Assembly: GCF_020184175.1 (NCBI RefSeq)
Contig: NC_065532.1
Location: 19,964,001-20,028,000 of the forward strand
Direction: 5' to 3'
DNA from: Aphis gossypii
Taxonomy: Eukaryota; Arthropoda; Insecta; Hemiptera; Aphididae
Length of the DNA stretch: 64,000 nt
Position numbers and translations under genes: made by a program. Positions 22,661-36,141 of the stretch are shown here, piece by piece. The notes below the pieces were generated by a model that saw only the letters and a list, made by a program, of their open reading frames with translations, searched no databases and was not told the DNA's origin. The stretch's first letter is position 1; each line of letters opens with the position of its first letter.

Positions 22661-25600
22661 AGATGCCTATAATTTATTTGTAATTTTCAAATTTGGATAA
22701 TATATTAATTCGAATTTCAAAGTTTTAACTGATTTTAATTAATTTAATTCAAAATATGAAGATTTTTAACATCCACCCTACTTATTAGTTATTAGTAAGT
22801 GCCTGATTTAGGATTTTTGAGGCCTCGAATAAAATAATAAAAGGATCTATTATTATAAATTGTAAATAAAATTATTATTGTTAAATATAACAACAATAAT
22901 ATTAGTCAATACTGGCTATATCTGCCAACTACTGTGCATTATACAGTATACATGTTTGTTGTTATTACAATATCACAGCTCAGTTTTATAACTAGAATAT
23001 TCCAAAAATAAATTTTATTAATAAAAATATTAATATCTGACTATACTACGGTCTTATAATTTGTATAAGGCATATCTATATTATATTATTATGTATATGT
23101 TTATGTGGGTAAGTATGCACATATTATACATAAATAATTATTACATAAAATATACAGGTTAGAATCCTGGATCATAATTTATATATATCTGTCAACTGTC
23201 AAAATTATGTCCAATCAACGATATTAATACTTGTATCGTATAATAATACACCATTTTATTATGAGTACTTCTAATCTAATACCTATATTTTATATGCCAA
23301 TGAAAAATATAATATATATTTAGTAAGCATTTTTAATGTACTTTGAAGTTCTTCGAGTTAAAGGATCAATTAACATTAAAAGAATTAAATCTAGTACGCG
23401 GGCTACCTATAGTTTGCATGGCCCTGGACAAATACCCATAATGTCCATGCGTTAATATGTCCCTGTCATTAGTACTTAAAATATTCTATTTCATTATTAT
23501 TATAATATAATTTATAATTGCTTAGTCAGGAATGTGTTTCTTAATGTTTTATTTGGCATTACAGATAGGAAAAATATTTTTTTTTTAGACATTTTGGACA
23601 ATAATAATAAAATTTTAGTTTAATTTCAATGATATCAATGATTCAATGTATTCGATTAGTATAATATAGGTTATAGTAAATTAAATTTATTAATTTTTCT
23701 TTTTGTTGTTTGTTTAATTTCAGATTTTAGATTCACATTTTTACAAATACTAATTTTTTCATTTTAATTAAATGTATTGAACGTTTTATTATCACATATT
23801 TTTTGAAGCAATACATTTCATGAGATCATCATTTTTGACATTTTTTCAAAAACATTTAATTTTTTTTTAATGGGTATACTCTTTGCGCCTGTTACTCCGT
23901 TGCTAAAATATGGGTATGTAGATATTCTTTATAAAACATTTATCCTTTCAACAAATTAAAAATACAACAAATAAATTAATTGAGAAAACCAATGTGTCAC
24001 TATGATAATAATATGTATATTCTACATATTGTAAGTTATTAACATTTTCTCTTGATTTGTTGACCCATAGATACAATAAAAAATATTTTTTTATACTTGT
24101 AAAAACGTAATAATTATAACTCAAACATTTATAAGCATGAACATAAATTTTAAATTAAACATATTTATAGAATAAAGATTAAATTGGAAATGTTAATTAA
24201 TTCTAGTAATGTTATACTTGTCATGTGAAACTAGACTTCAAAATGTTGTTACCTAATATAAAACTATAAAAGTATGTCTCTTTTAAATGCATTTAAAAGG
24301 TGGATTTTTTAGTTTTTAGCTAGGTATCTTCCACAATATTTATGACTGGGGACTATTCTCGTTTTCTCTTCTCTTTCAACATGACTGTGGATTATGAATA
24401 TGGATATACATATTATCATATATAATAAATATATGCATAAAATAATAATTTTTACATACAGATTTTTTTACATAATATACTTAAATGAGCTCAATATGTA
24501 TATATTTTATGATTTTTGATTAAAACTATAATCTAACTATAATTATTTTAATTTTTTTTAGTATAAAATCTGCTAGTATAAGTACATTATAACTTAGCCA
24601 AAACGGATACCTAGTCTCAAATTAATTGCATTAACCTGTGCTAAATACTTTACATTTATGTAATATTTTTATTTAAAAGGACGTTAAGGTAATACCTTTT
24701 GTTTTCTTATCTAGCACATTTCTGTAAAGACATTTTTTGAAATTTTTTGTGTAATCTTAAAGTAAAATAATCTATTATACAAATTATGGAGTATAGCATT
24801 TTTGAATGTTTTACATATCGATTATATTTTATTATTATTATTTAAATTTATACTTTATACAAATTATACATTATACAAAAAACGTCATACTTATCTAATA
24901 AGTGTCATACCTACCTATCATCAAAAATAATTTTCTCTATAAACTGTATAATTAGTGATTTTATATATTATACCCTAGCTATATCTCAAAAACATAAAAA
25001 AATATATGTAAGTGTTAAAACATACAAAATAATAAATCAAACATTTGAAGATAAACATTATGTCAAGTATAAATTAGAACATATTTATAAATATGAATTT
25101 ATTGCTTTACCTTTTTGTAAGCCGCATAATTTAAGAATGTCCATATATTTTTTTTATCGATTGTTATTTTATTTTAATTTAAATTACCTTAAGGAAAAAT
25201 AGGATCAGTTTGTAAATGGTTATGTTGTTCGAAGGACTGAAGAATTATTTTTTAAAAAAAACTTGTCACTCACGTATTTATATGTATATGTTACGTCATA
25301 GTTAATACAGATTTTTTCAAGGTCAAACTAGTAATAATAACTAATAACTTTTTTTATTTCATTGTTTTCTGATAACTATAATATATAATTAAAAACTTGT
25401 GATCTTATGAATGATGTTATGGATTCTCCGAAGATATATAACGAATTTTTAATTTTGAGTTAATGGAGACAAATGGACCGTTTTGATTTTGGTTAACGAC
25501 GAATTCGATTCGTTTACTTAGTAACATCAAACTTGTCACATTTTTGTTGCAATTTGGTTTCATGACTTGAATAGGTAGTTAAGGTAGTTATGGTACATTT

Positions 25601-26828
25601 TACGGTTAAATCTTGGTGTATTATTATTTTTTCAAGTATTTGGTTTACACGCTGTGCTTTTATCGTTGTCTATATTCCAGTTATTATTTAACATTTGTAT
25701 TTTATCTTAGAGCGTAAAATTAAATCGAGTTTTTAAATCTGGTAATATAATCTATATGTAACAAAATATAACAGGCTTAATATTATATTAAGTGCTTCTA
25801 CTGGAAGATACTGGAAATTTTGATTGCTTTCAAAAATGTTATCGGAGAGTACAACGTGGTTTTACGTTCATCGTCAGAAATACGATAGTATTACGACGGT
25901 TTGGTTCAATATATATTCAACTGTTGGGATCTAATTTCAGAAATAAATATATTGTCCATAACAATGAGAAAACATAATCAAAAGTAGGTTTTTTATGAAT
26001 TTCTCTAAGACGAATGTTCATATCGTGGACAAAAAAAAATTAATAATACTTGAATTTGTGTTGATAGAAATAGGTACACTACAATTTATGTTGATGACTG
26101 TTTATGCTTATTAGATAAGTCATTACAAGTTCACTTAAAATTGATAGGTAACATTTTAAGATTTTAATTTACGCGAGATTGTGCATTAGTGAATAATGAT
26201 GCTTACCTATTGAAAATAGTTTTTTAACGTAATTTTTTTTTTATCTTCAGCAATCATCTACATTTCTTTGTTAACTGTTAATTGAGTTCTGCTTTGAGTA
26301 ATACTTTTTCTTAAATTATTTAGATCTTCTTGTTTTTGCTTGCATAATTTAAAAACAAACTTCCAAAGAAAACTGTATCTTTATATATATATATATATTT
26401 TTGATTACTTGTAATCAAATATAAACAACTATATAATATAAAAACTACCTCAAGTGTAGACTTATTATAAATATTTTTTTTTTTTTTTTGTAAGATAGTG
26501 TATCTTTTAAAAGAATTCGACATAAGCCTAACTATCCTATAAAGAATTTAGAATATACTATAAATTGGAAGTGCACAATATTTTTTGTATTTCATTTCGT
26601 TATTAAGGTTTTTATTTATAATTATTAGATGTAAATAATTATCAAACATAAATGTTATGTAATAATGTAATATATTTTCAATATTATTTAAATATTATAA
26701 CTTTTAAGATATTTATAGATTAAATGATCGTTACAATTCTTTTTATGTTAATTTCAAAAACCATATCGATTATCTAAGTGATTCATTTTAAATTTATTTA
26801 TGATTGGAAATTATAATCATGTAATAAT
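22661..26828. other. AT-rich non-coding DNA
   Basis: No supported gene. The 61-codon plus-strand frame at 25792-25977 (starting at GTG, so an open frame rather than a start) has a fairly mixed composition but no motif and no flanking splice sites that I trust. A T-run of about 16 bases lies near 26475-26490. Confidence 0.55.
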
Positions 26829-27078
26829 AGGCGTAAACTTGGGGAGGGTCAAGAGGGGGGCAACTGCCTCCCTTAAAAATTTAACAATGCAATATCTCCC
26901 TTAATATTTTGTAAATTTATTTGAAAAATATTATCAAAAAGGAATTTTAGATTTGTAAGAATTATTTTTACAAAAAACTGATATATTTTGTTAGGTATTT
27001 AGTTTAAGTTTATTGTATATCGACTTAAAATAAAGTTTGCTTCCCCCCATACAATTTCCCAAATTGTGCCCATGCATG
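26829..27078. mobile_element. non-autonomous DNA transposon with G-rich ends
   Basis: The left end reads GGCGTAAACTTGGGGAGGG (26830-26848), then a near-palindrome GGGGGGCA/TGCCTCCC. The right end reads CTTCCCCCC ... CCCAAATTGTGCCCATG (27040-27074), whose complement (CATGGGCACAATTTGGG) resembles the left end. The 170-base interior is AT-rich with no ORF. Elements of about this length with GGCG(C/T)AAA..TTGGGGGG ends are, from general experience, very abundant in aphid genomes. No autonomous partner or target-site duplication is identified here. Confidence 0.5.
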
Positions 27079-27921
27079 TAATTAATAATTGCTCGTTATT
27101 AACTATTTCTTAACAGTATAGAAAATTAAAATATCTTATGTATTGATTTTTCTTAAAATCATTCAAATATTTATATAGTTCGATAAAATCGAATTTTTTT
27201 TTTTTTGAATAAAATATGTAACTATTAGTTGTCTTTGATTGAACATAAATTAATTAAAAATATATAATATAACGTTTTTATAAACATTAAATTGTATTAA
27301 CGTGTATAATGAAAATATATTACTTTTCTTATTTTTGTCGTAAAAATTAAATAATATTACATTGACTGCTAATTTATTATAAATGGAATTATGTTGATTT
27401 TGATTGCTTACATAGAATTATAAATTATAATATATAGTTTGAAATTAGTTAGATGGTTTATGACAGTTGGACAGTTGTATTAATAATGAAAATATAATAT
27501 TGTGCTTTGTTTTGGTTTAAATAAATCTTTCAAAGAAAATAAAGATGATTATTAATAATTAGTATATAGTATTATTGTGGAATTAAAAATCTTTATAACA
27601 TTTTTCAATAATTCAATATTTTCATAAGCTTCTATAACAATTTCAACTTTTAATTAACTGTCAAATTCGACTGTTTGTAGTAGATTTAATATTTTAATGT
27701 TAACATTCAAAATAAGCAAAAATAATAATATAATATTTAGAGCTGTTGTTAAGAGGAATATTAGTGGAATAATTATATAGTATATAATATATCTGAAATG
27801 TACTCGTAGTGTAATGTACGAATAAAATAAAGTGAAAATAAATTATGGAGAGTGTTTTCCATTAAAAACTTTTTCTCTGAACATACAAATTGTTGTTATT
27901 ACTTGTTGATAAAAATAAATG
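27079..27921. other. AT-rich non-coding DNA
   Basis: Nothing recognised. Confidence 0.6.
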
Positions 27922-28110
27922 CTAGGTAATTCGTACGCAAAAGTCACATTTTTGATTAGAGATTTCTATCGGCTGCATCCGTCTCAAAGATTCGAATTTG
28001 AGTTTTTTTGCGTTATATCCAAGATGCTGCTCAATTAACTTTGCCAGCATACTAATAAGTATTATATTACTATCGTTTCCCGTTCCATAATAACGATAGT
28101 CAGCAGGCAT
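27922..28110 (-). other. unidentified 62-codon ORF with protein-like composition
   Basis: The minus strand encodes 62 codons from ATG at 28110, including IILISMLAKLIEQHLGYNAK and ending CDFCVRIT. Mixed charged and hydrophobic residues, a predicted helix and a final CxxC make it more protein-like than other short ORFs here. It could be an exon, a decayed transposon piece or chance. I recognise no family. A 9-bp inverted repeat (28069-28077 with 28092-28100) lies inside it. Confidence 0.22.
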
Positions 28111-31100
28111 AAAATATATTTATATAGTATATTTAGTATACTCAAAATATCGACCAGAAAATAATAACTTACCTATATGTTCTAGAAAGAATTTAACAAC
28201 TGAGAAAGCTCTTTGAACTCTCAAAGGTCACAGAAATCTATATTGAAACTCTGACTTTTGTTTAGAACTCACAAATTAAAACTCTTGTAACTTTAAGTTT
28301 ACACTGGTCACGCCCACTTAATAACCAATATTTAAATACCTAGTATGTATTAAGTGACATACACTAAAAATCTCTAAGTTTGACAAAATGACTTGTTAAA
28401 AATAATTCAATGCATATTTAATTAAAAAAGAATTTTAATTTTAAATTGTATTAGTTAAAACAGGTGTGCAAATTTTTAAATAATACATGATTACAATTAT
28501 TATTTTTATATAAGTTGACGTAGATAAATAAAAAAATGTTTAAAAAATTACCGATGATGTATTAATGCCTGATGGAGCTAACACTTGGTGTTCTTCTTTA
28601 AAATACATATCTACGGGTTATGCCAACGAATTATAATTTATATGAAAATTATAAACTTTTCGAATAATTACTGTATCAAATTATTAAACATTGAAATTAG
28701 AATTTCAATAATTGTAATAAAATAAAAATCAATATTATTATGAGAAGTAGTAATGTACTCGTATAAAATATAGGATTCAATGATTTTCATTATGCATTAT
28801 TTATTTATTTTTAAAAAATTATTAGTCAGCAAATATTGTTATAATAAAAATAATATGATTCACTAGATTAGTATTTCTTATCAATAACAATTCACTCATT
28901 AACTATTTACTCTCTTGATTCTTCTGCTAAATACACTGGCCACTAAGAAAATAAATGTACAATAACATATTTTGTTGTAACATAAATTTAATATATTATT
29001 GAAATAAAAATAAACGGCATTTATTGATTTGATGGATATACCTATATTATAAATTATATACTCGCAAACATGTTTTTGTTATATCATAACAAACTGGAAA
29101 CATGAAAATGTAATGTTTAAAAGTTCTGAGTGTATAACGTTGTTTTACAAAGTTTAGTGAGACCTCCTCATTTGGCCATGTAAATGAAGTATAGGTACAC
29201 AATAAGTGATCGTAAAAAAAAAAAATTAAAAATTGATCTAGATAGGTAGTAATTAATATATTTTATAGCTCTATAGGTTATTGCTTTGAACTATTAAAAA
29301 TTCATCATTTTATATTTCATAATCTTATGATTATGAATGATTTGTTAACAAGTTATGAAAATATATTTTTATTATCTTTACAAATATTTAATTAGAGCTT
29401 GTTATAACTTTTAAGGCATAGTAGATATTTAGAATTTAATTGATAGAATATTAAAAATTTTATGAAATAAAATAGACAATGATTGCTTATTAAATCCGAG
29501 GTATAATGTAATTTAATATTCAGTGCACTAACACCACAAACTATTTATATTATAATATTATGTTTCAAACCTATTTGAATCCATTTGTTAGGTTTTTAGT
29601 CTTGTACATATGATATATATTATATTAGTTTATATATAATTTTTTTATCATATAAAATAATTGTAAGTACAATCAGATTTGAAAATTTTTTTTTAGACTA
29701 AAAATAGAAATAATTTTACCATCCATTATTATTTCCTCGCTGATTACAATGTTTTCGTTCTTATGTTAGGTCTCTTGACCTTAACCCAAAACATTCACGT
29801 CTTCAAAATCATCGTTTTTATTTCAGCTAAATTTATATTATAGCTTCCATGTCATGTTTGTAGAAACTTTCAGACAAACATAATAATAGATGAATAGTTA
29901 TTTTTTAGTTTTTGACACATAGCTTTATTGTATTTTTAATCGAATGTTTTAAACACGATAATTTTTTTTTTTTTTTTGGCAATGGTTTCATTTACGTTAA
30001 ACATATTATACTTAATCTAATAAATAATTTACAAATCCTAAAAAAGCAAACAAGGATGTGTATTTCAATATTTAGTTAATTCAAGTAGTAATATTTGTTC
30101 AAGTTATTTATACTACTCTATTGGAGCGCGTTTTTATTTTAAGTGAAATATAAAATTATTCGGGTTTTAAAAAAATAATATACGAAATGTGGAAAAATAC
30201 GAGCATTAAATGTATATTTTTAAATAATTTTACATTTTGTAAATTTTATAACAAAATATTATACACACACATATTAAATTTATAAATTATAATACATATA
30301 AAACGTAGTATAATCGGTTTCTTTGTTTCCAAACGGTAAAACTAACTTTGGAAAATATTCAAAATATAAATTAAAAATATATTTCATTTGGGTTTTTTGA
30401 TGTTATTGTGCATGAAATAATTTTGTAGTATATTGTCGTAAATGTTATGTCAGATTTTTTTAGTAGGTAACAACACATTATGTCTAATTTAATTTGCATT
30501 TTAGTATTTTACTACATTTGTGAGCATATAATAATAAATACAAATAATTTTACAGTGACGAATAAGATATAAAATTTTTGAAAATTATTTGTCATAGTGT
30601 AATGTGTGTTTTATACACAAAATATTTATAAGTACATATTTATTGAACATTTGAAAAAACAATCTTCAAATATTATAAAAATGTTAAATATTTTTCAATT
30701 TATTATTATGTGGGGTGGCAAACTGGCAAACGCTCTCACAAAATGTTACATTGTCTTCAAAAACGTTGGTTATTTCCAATATAACTTTGCACATATTATT
30801 TTATGTCACAAATTTGATTAAGATTAAGTTAATATAGAAAGTATAAGTACTGGTCGACTATTAATTTTGTGTATTTACCTTATGCAGGAGTGCAGGATCA
30901 AATGTCTGCTTAGTATATATAGCTTTATAATTATTATAGATTTCAACAAACATTAGACTGCAGATGTTATTCAATTTAAATCTATCCTAAATACTCATGA
31001 TTAATAGATGTTTAATATATTTTGTATTGCAAATTTGAGTTTTGTTTAGGCTTATAAATATTATAACTATTAACTTTATTATTCAAAATTTAATAAATAG

Positions 31101-33240
31101 CTCATTTGTAATAAATAAATAATATAATGCAATAATTTTTTTTCATATTTGGTTATTATTTTTATAAACATAGTCTTATCTAACGTATCGGAATTCTTAT
31201 TTTAATTATTTATTATCATTTGCGCAAATTAAAATAAGTAATTTAGGTATTAAGTGTGTTACAAATTTGTTTTAATAAATTGTGTGTAAATTAGTAATTA
31301 TCTTCTAATATAATATACATATTAATATATGGAAAAAATATAGCATAAATAAAAAATATTTGATAGCAGATAGAGTGGGACTGAAATTTAATTTTCAATT
31401 TTTATCATATGAGGATGAATACAATTTTTGATGTATTTTATCGTTAAAATTTAAAAAAATATGATATTTAACTTTTATTGATAAGTAATAAAATCATTAC
31501 AACTTACTTGTTAAATATTGATGGTTTTAAATCGAATAACACACTTTTTGAGTTTTAGCAATATATTTAGTATATATATTTTATTCATATTTATTAATAA
31601 TAATATTAAATAATATTATTAGTAACCATAAGTGATATTATTTTACTTCGCGTTAGAACTTTTAAAGTTTCATTTAAATTTGTTATTTAAAAATAGAGGG
31701 AGAGTTGCTAGGGTGTATTTATCATTTGCTTCTAACTGTTAATTCGATTCTGACCATATGGCTTGTATAATACTTTTAAGTGCATTCAAGAATATTATTT
31801 ATATCTAATTAGAATTCATTATAATTATCACTATAGTTAGGTAAGTATTTAATAATCAATAAACCAGTAATGCATTTGAAAAATATTAAATCATTTTTTT
31901 TAAATAAAAACATTTCTTAAATGTATTAATAAAATTCAGTATATTCAATTTAAATGTATTTATTCAATGTGTACTTCAATATTTACTTGTGTTTTGTAAG
32001 AGAAATAAATTTTTATCAAGTCGCGGCGATAGAAAATAACAGAATATAGTGGTATAGAACTATATAACTCTTCCTGTACGCCTCGTTAAAATTAGTTGTT
32101 ATTATTTATTACCACTAATGGCACTACAGTTCTAAATTACAGTATTCGACATTAGTAAAATAACAGATTAATCATAAACACGCCTATTAGCTAGGTTAGG
32201 TTGATAATATATAAGTTTATCCAACGTTTTTTGATCTTACATTTGAAACTAAAATAATTTTAGTACATTTAGTATACTAATTATTAATTATACATAAATA
32301 TTACATATAACATATTATTAAACTACCTGATTATAGTATGTTCATTATTCCAATCTTTATTAAGCTCCATTAATTGTTCTAATATTTATCATAGATTACA
32401 ATTCATACTATATGAATTTTCGACTTTTTACAAAGTGTGATACATTTTTTTTTTTCAATAAAATGTAATTTAGTTTAATTTTAACTGTTTTGAATTTGAT
32501 AATTTTAATATATATTTAATGTGACTTATACTAAATAAAATGTCTAATCTACCAATGTATATATTTCATTAGACATATTCAGTTGGTTTTTTTCCATTTC
32601 TATGTACCATATAATTAATTTGACAAACTGTTTAAAACAGACAAGAAACCTTCAGATGTATAAATGAAAATTATGCCAAACAATCTCTTATTACTTGCAA
32701 AAATAACTCGATCAATATTATACGTGCCAAACGAATAAAAAATAAATATGAACAGTTCTAATTGAATTAAATATTATTTTTAGTTTTGGGAAAATGATAA
32801 CGTTCATAATCTTGTCATTTTTATTTTAAGTTTAAAATATGTATATATTATATATTTTTAATCAGGATATGCCTGCATATTACATATGTATTTCGACACA
32901 TCATGGACACTATTTCGAAGTTTTTACAGAAAACAAAGTAACATAAAACTATCTATAGTAAATCAATAGTTCACATCATATAGAATCTAAAATAATTTTT
33001 TTTTTTATTGAAGAATAAAAGTAGATAAATTTAAAACTATTGGATTTATTGTGTCTGATAAATATTGTTTATCAATGAGTTAGTTTGTAAACTTTCGATT
33101 ATTATTAATAGTTTTTACGTGTTACAATGAAGTTAAATCAAACATAAGGAAATAACACATAAGTTTAAGAAATGATGCACTTTCTGAAATACCATATAGG
33201 TATAATTTTATTTATTGTGATCATCGATGTTATACGACGT
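28111..33240. other. AT-rich non-coding DNA
   Basis: Scattered homopolymer runs (for example T-runs near 29960-29980). The 71-codon ORF at 30606-30821 is AT-driven. No gene, RNA or repeat supported. Confidence 0.6.
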
Positions 33241-33412
33241 TACTAGTAAGAAATAGACGGTTATACACAGTACAATCAAGCCAGCCTTTCGAAGTCCTCC
33301 AACTACCCTCCGTAGTCCGTACCATTTCGAATGTTATCCGTCAGTAAACAGTACGAGACAGAACAATAACAAACAATTCAGAGAGTTGTATTCAATAATG
33401 TTTGATATTCTC
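33241..33412 (+). other. GC-richer pocket with possible first exon end
   Basis: Around 33270-33370 the sequence changes character (CCAGCCTTTCGAAGTCCTCC, CTACCCTCCGTAGTCCGTACC, CCGTCAGTAAAC), with an initiator-like TCAGTA. An ATG at 33398 opens 13 codons (starting MFDILSDY) and meets GTAAGA at 33437. That is an ATG-to-donor pattern inside a compositionally distinct pocket, but no following exon was found and the coding part itself is AT-rich. Confidence 0.2.
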
Positions 33413-35000
33413 TCAGATTATTTGATTCTACAAAAAGTAAGAGTTTAGAAGATTCTGAAAGAACTTATGATTTATTACGAGTTGAGATCAATCACTAATT
33501 CTACGAATTTTATTAGTTACATCGAAATGGATATCGTTTATTTTTTGCTCAAAATGGATACTCTACTGATAATCTTATAATTGTAGGTACCAATAGTTTT
33601 ACCTTGATCCTGAAGCCTGAATTCTTACTGTTGAATAGCCAAAATAATGTACGATGAACTATCACAATATTGCACTGTGTTCAAGTGTCCAAACAGATTA
33701 CAGATATGGCCAAAATGTATTGATTATCCATTGAATTTTTTATAATCATAAAATTATATTAACTTGAGAAAACAGTTTGGAACTTTTGTAAAGTATTGGA
33801 AAACAATCATCAAGAATAATTTAAATCCTTCTGTTGACGACTTAAACGAAAAACATAAATAGTTATACTTTAGATTAATAAAAGTTGCACTCGTAGTTTC
33901 AAGTGAATTAAATTCATGTAATCGATTTGAGAAATATAGCATTATATATTTTTAAGCATAAAAATTAAAGCAGTTAATTGAAGGACAGCGAAATATCTTA
34001 TATTATTCAAAAAGATAAATTTTGATTTAAGTCAACTGCAGTAAATATAAAAAGTAATAACGTACGATGTGACGATTTAAAATTTCTATAGCTATATGTA
34101 TAAATAAAACCTTTTTATCATTAATGTTTTAATTAATATGGGTTTAGTGTGCGATATGATAACATCCGTGTTACTCTCTAGCTATGTGGCGTTTCATTAT
34201 GTTATGTGATTTGTGAAATAAACCGAACCACTGCTGGGTTAAAATGAATCGGATGTGGTATTATATTTTTTTAACAGTCCACCAGGTAATTGATCGAGCG
34301 TTCATTCAACGTTTTATGAATAATATTATGCAATACAACATAACAATGACATGTTTAGGTTTAATCTTTATATATATTTCGGGAGCTTTTCCTTTTTTAT
34401 TCCATAGTTAGGTATTATCATTATTATTATAATCGTATTTAAAATCATGGTTACACACAAATCCCCAATGGTCCTTTTAATATTATACTTGTAAAAAAAA
34501 TAAAACACTCATTGTTCATTTTTCAAGTATTTGATAGATGTTTTTATATTATACATCACAAAAAGTATTTATAATTTTACTTTTTTTTTTTCTATAAATA
34601 CAAAATTTTTGAATCAACATAAGATATTTATATTTTAAAATTTTTACAAAAATACTATATCAAAAAACATATTCAAATCTAAAATAATATTATAAATTTT
34701 TCTAAAACAGTATAATATTATTACTTATAATAATATAAAAACATATTTTTTCAAGTAAAAACAATTTATTAGAGTAATATGAAAACCAAAAAACAGATCG
34801 TATTTATTGTGTGTATAATATTATAATATATTTATATATTATATTTTGAGCTATTTTTTTTTTTATTTAACCAGTTGTAGATTTGTAGTATATATTATAC
34901 ATTATCCATCTCTTTATACTGTATATGTCATGTCATGTATTATACTATACTCAAAAATATCACTTGTACTTGGTGGATATAAGGAGAGCTATTATATAGG
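33413..35000. other. AT-rich non-coding DNA
   Basis: The minus-strand 62-codon ORF at 33754-33942 has no motif. Nothing else seen. Confidence 0.6.
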
Positions 35001-35124
35001 TGTCCCACGAGTCTTATACGTATAGTTTTAACGATGGAAACTATGGCAACGCGCATTTACACGCATTTACACGTCGTGATAATCTGTATGGAAATGAAAA
35101 TAGAATTAATATCGTCACGGGACA
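35001..35124. mobile_element. possible short inverted-repeat element
   Basis: TGTCCCACGA (35001-35010) is matched on the right by TCACGGGACA (35115-35124), a complement with two mismatches. The interior is GC-richer than the flanks and carries a tandem GCATTTACAC pair. TGTCCC-type ends occur in Tc1/mariner-derived miniature elements. Target-site duplications are not clear. Confidence 0.25.
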
Positions 35125-35628
35125 TCGGGCGTATGTGCGTGTGCCGTGTGTATATAATGTGATATTTGAATAAAACAACAGTAAAATATTGATTAGGTGC
35201 ATTGATATTATATTATAAATAATATATTGAAATGTTCATATTTTAATGTCATTGTCTGGTTACACTGAAATCGAGGACAATATTTGCTCATAATTTTATA
35301 AAACCGTTTAATTGTTTGTTGAGAGTATATATTATTATAACGATATCATTTATGTATATAAACACATTCACACACACATAGATTATATATTTATATATAA
35401 AATTATAAATGTATTAAATTAATAAACTAGAATTAGGACGAGGGAGTTACATCCCACCGTATTTTATTTTTATTTTTATTAGTTACTAGTGTGAAACTAT
35501 GATAACTTCACAATTATAGTATATATAAATTATATAGGTGTAAATAATAACATGAGATACAAAATTTAGTATTATATTAGTAGTGTGTGATATCTGAATA
35601 TAATTATGAAGACCAATTAATAATGAGA
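35125..35628. other. non-coding DNA
   Basis: Short CpG pocket to 35155, then AT-rich DNA with CA/TA-rich text near 35360-35400. No ORF. Confidence 0.55.
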
Positions 35629-36141
35629 TTATATAATATTAAAGATAACTGATAGCATGGAATTATGGATAATCAAGAACAAAAATATACAAAATATACT
35701 CGTACGACGTACAATATATGAAATATTAAGTTTCTGTATAAAGCAGAAGCTATAAGACGAGTAAATAGGTGGTTCGGACAGATGACATATTTTGGATAAA
35801 GAAATATCGTTAATAGCATTGTTATTGTTAGGAATTTCGACAATATTGGAGTTTGAAACAACGAAAACATAGTATATGGCTTGAATTGAGAAGGGAGTAT
35901 TGAAAGGAAACACTGCGACCAGATGTTTTATTTTAGAATTGTAGTTGTTTGGTGGGGTGCTTATTAACCCAGCTAACCCAGCGAACAGACACCGTTTTAA
36001 TCTATACTTATAAAAATTAAAAACACAAAAAGTATATTTTATTAGTTTACAAGAGAGAAGAAAAATATTTAACAACATGAATATGTGATGAAGGAAGCTA
36101 CTCATTAGTATACTAGCATCTATGAAAATATAAAAACACAT
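35629..36141 (-). other. 170-codon unidentified ORF, or antisense of a decayed transposon
   Basis: The longest ORF in the window. The predicted protein is rich in Ile/Phe/Ser/Tyr/Asn, with hydrophobic segments near residues 1-45 and 145-170 that could be read as membrane spans. A 170-codon frame is unlikely by chance at this stop-codon frequency. On the plus strand, however, 35805-35880 reads KEISLIALLLLG, then after one frameshift EFETTK and KHSIWLEL. That loosely resembles the N-terminal region of Harbinger-type (HARBI1-like) transposases. I favour a decayed element whose complement happens to lack stops; both readings are weak. Confidence 0.3.

Noticed and set aside
34260..34285. Possible 8-base microexon TCCACCAG between TTTTTTTAACAG and GTAATT
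   Set aside because: Such strings arise easily by chance and nothing links it to a gene.
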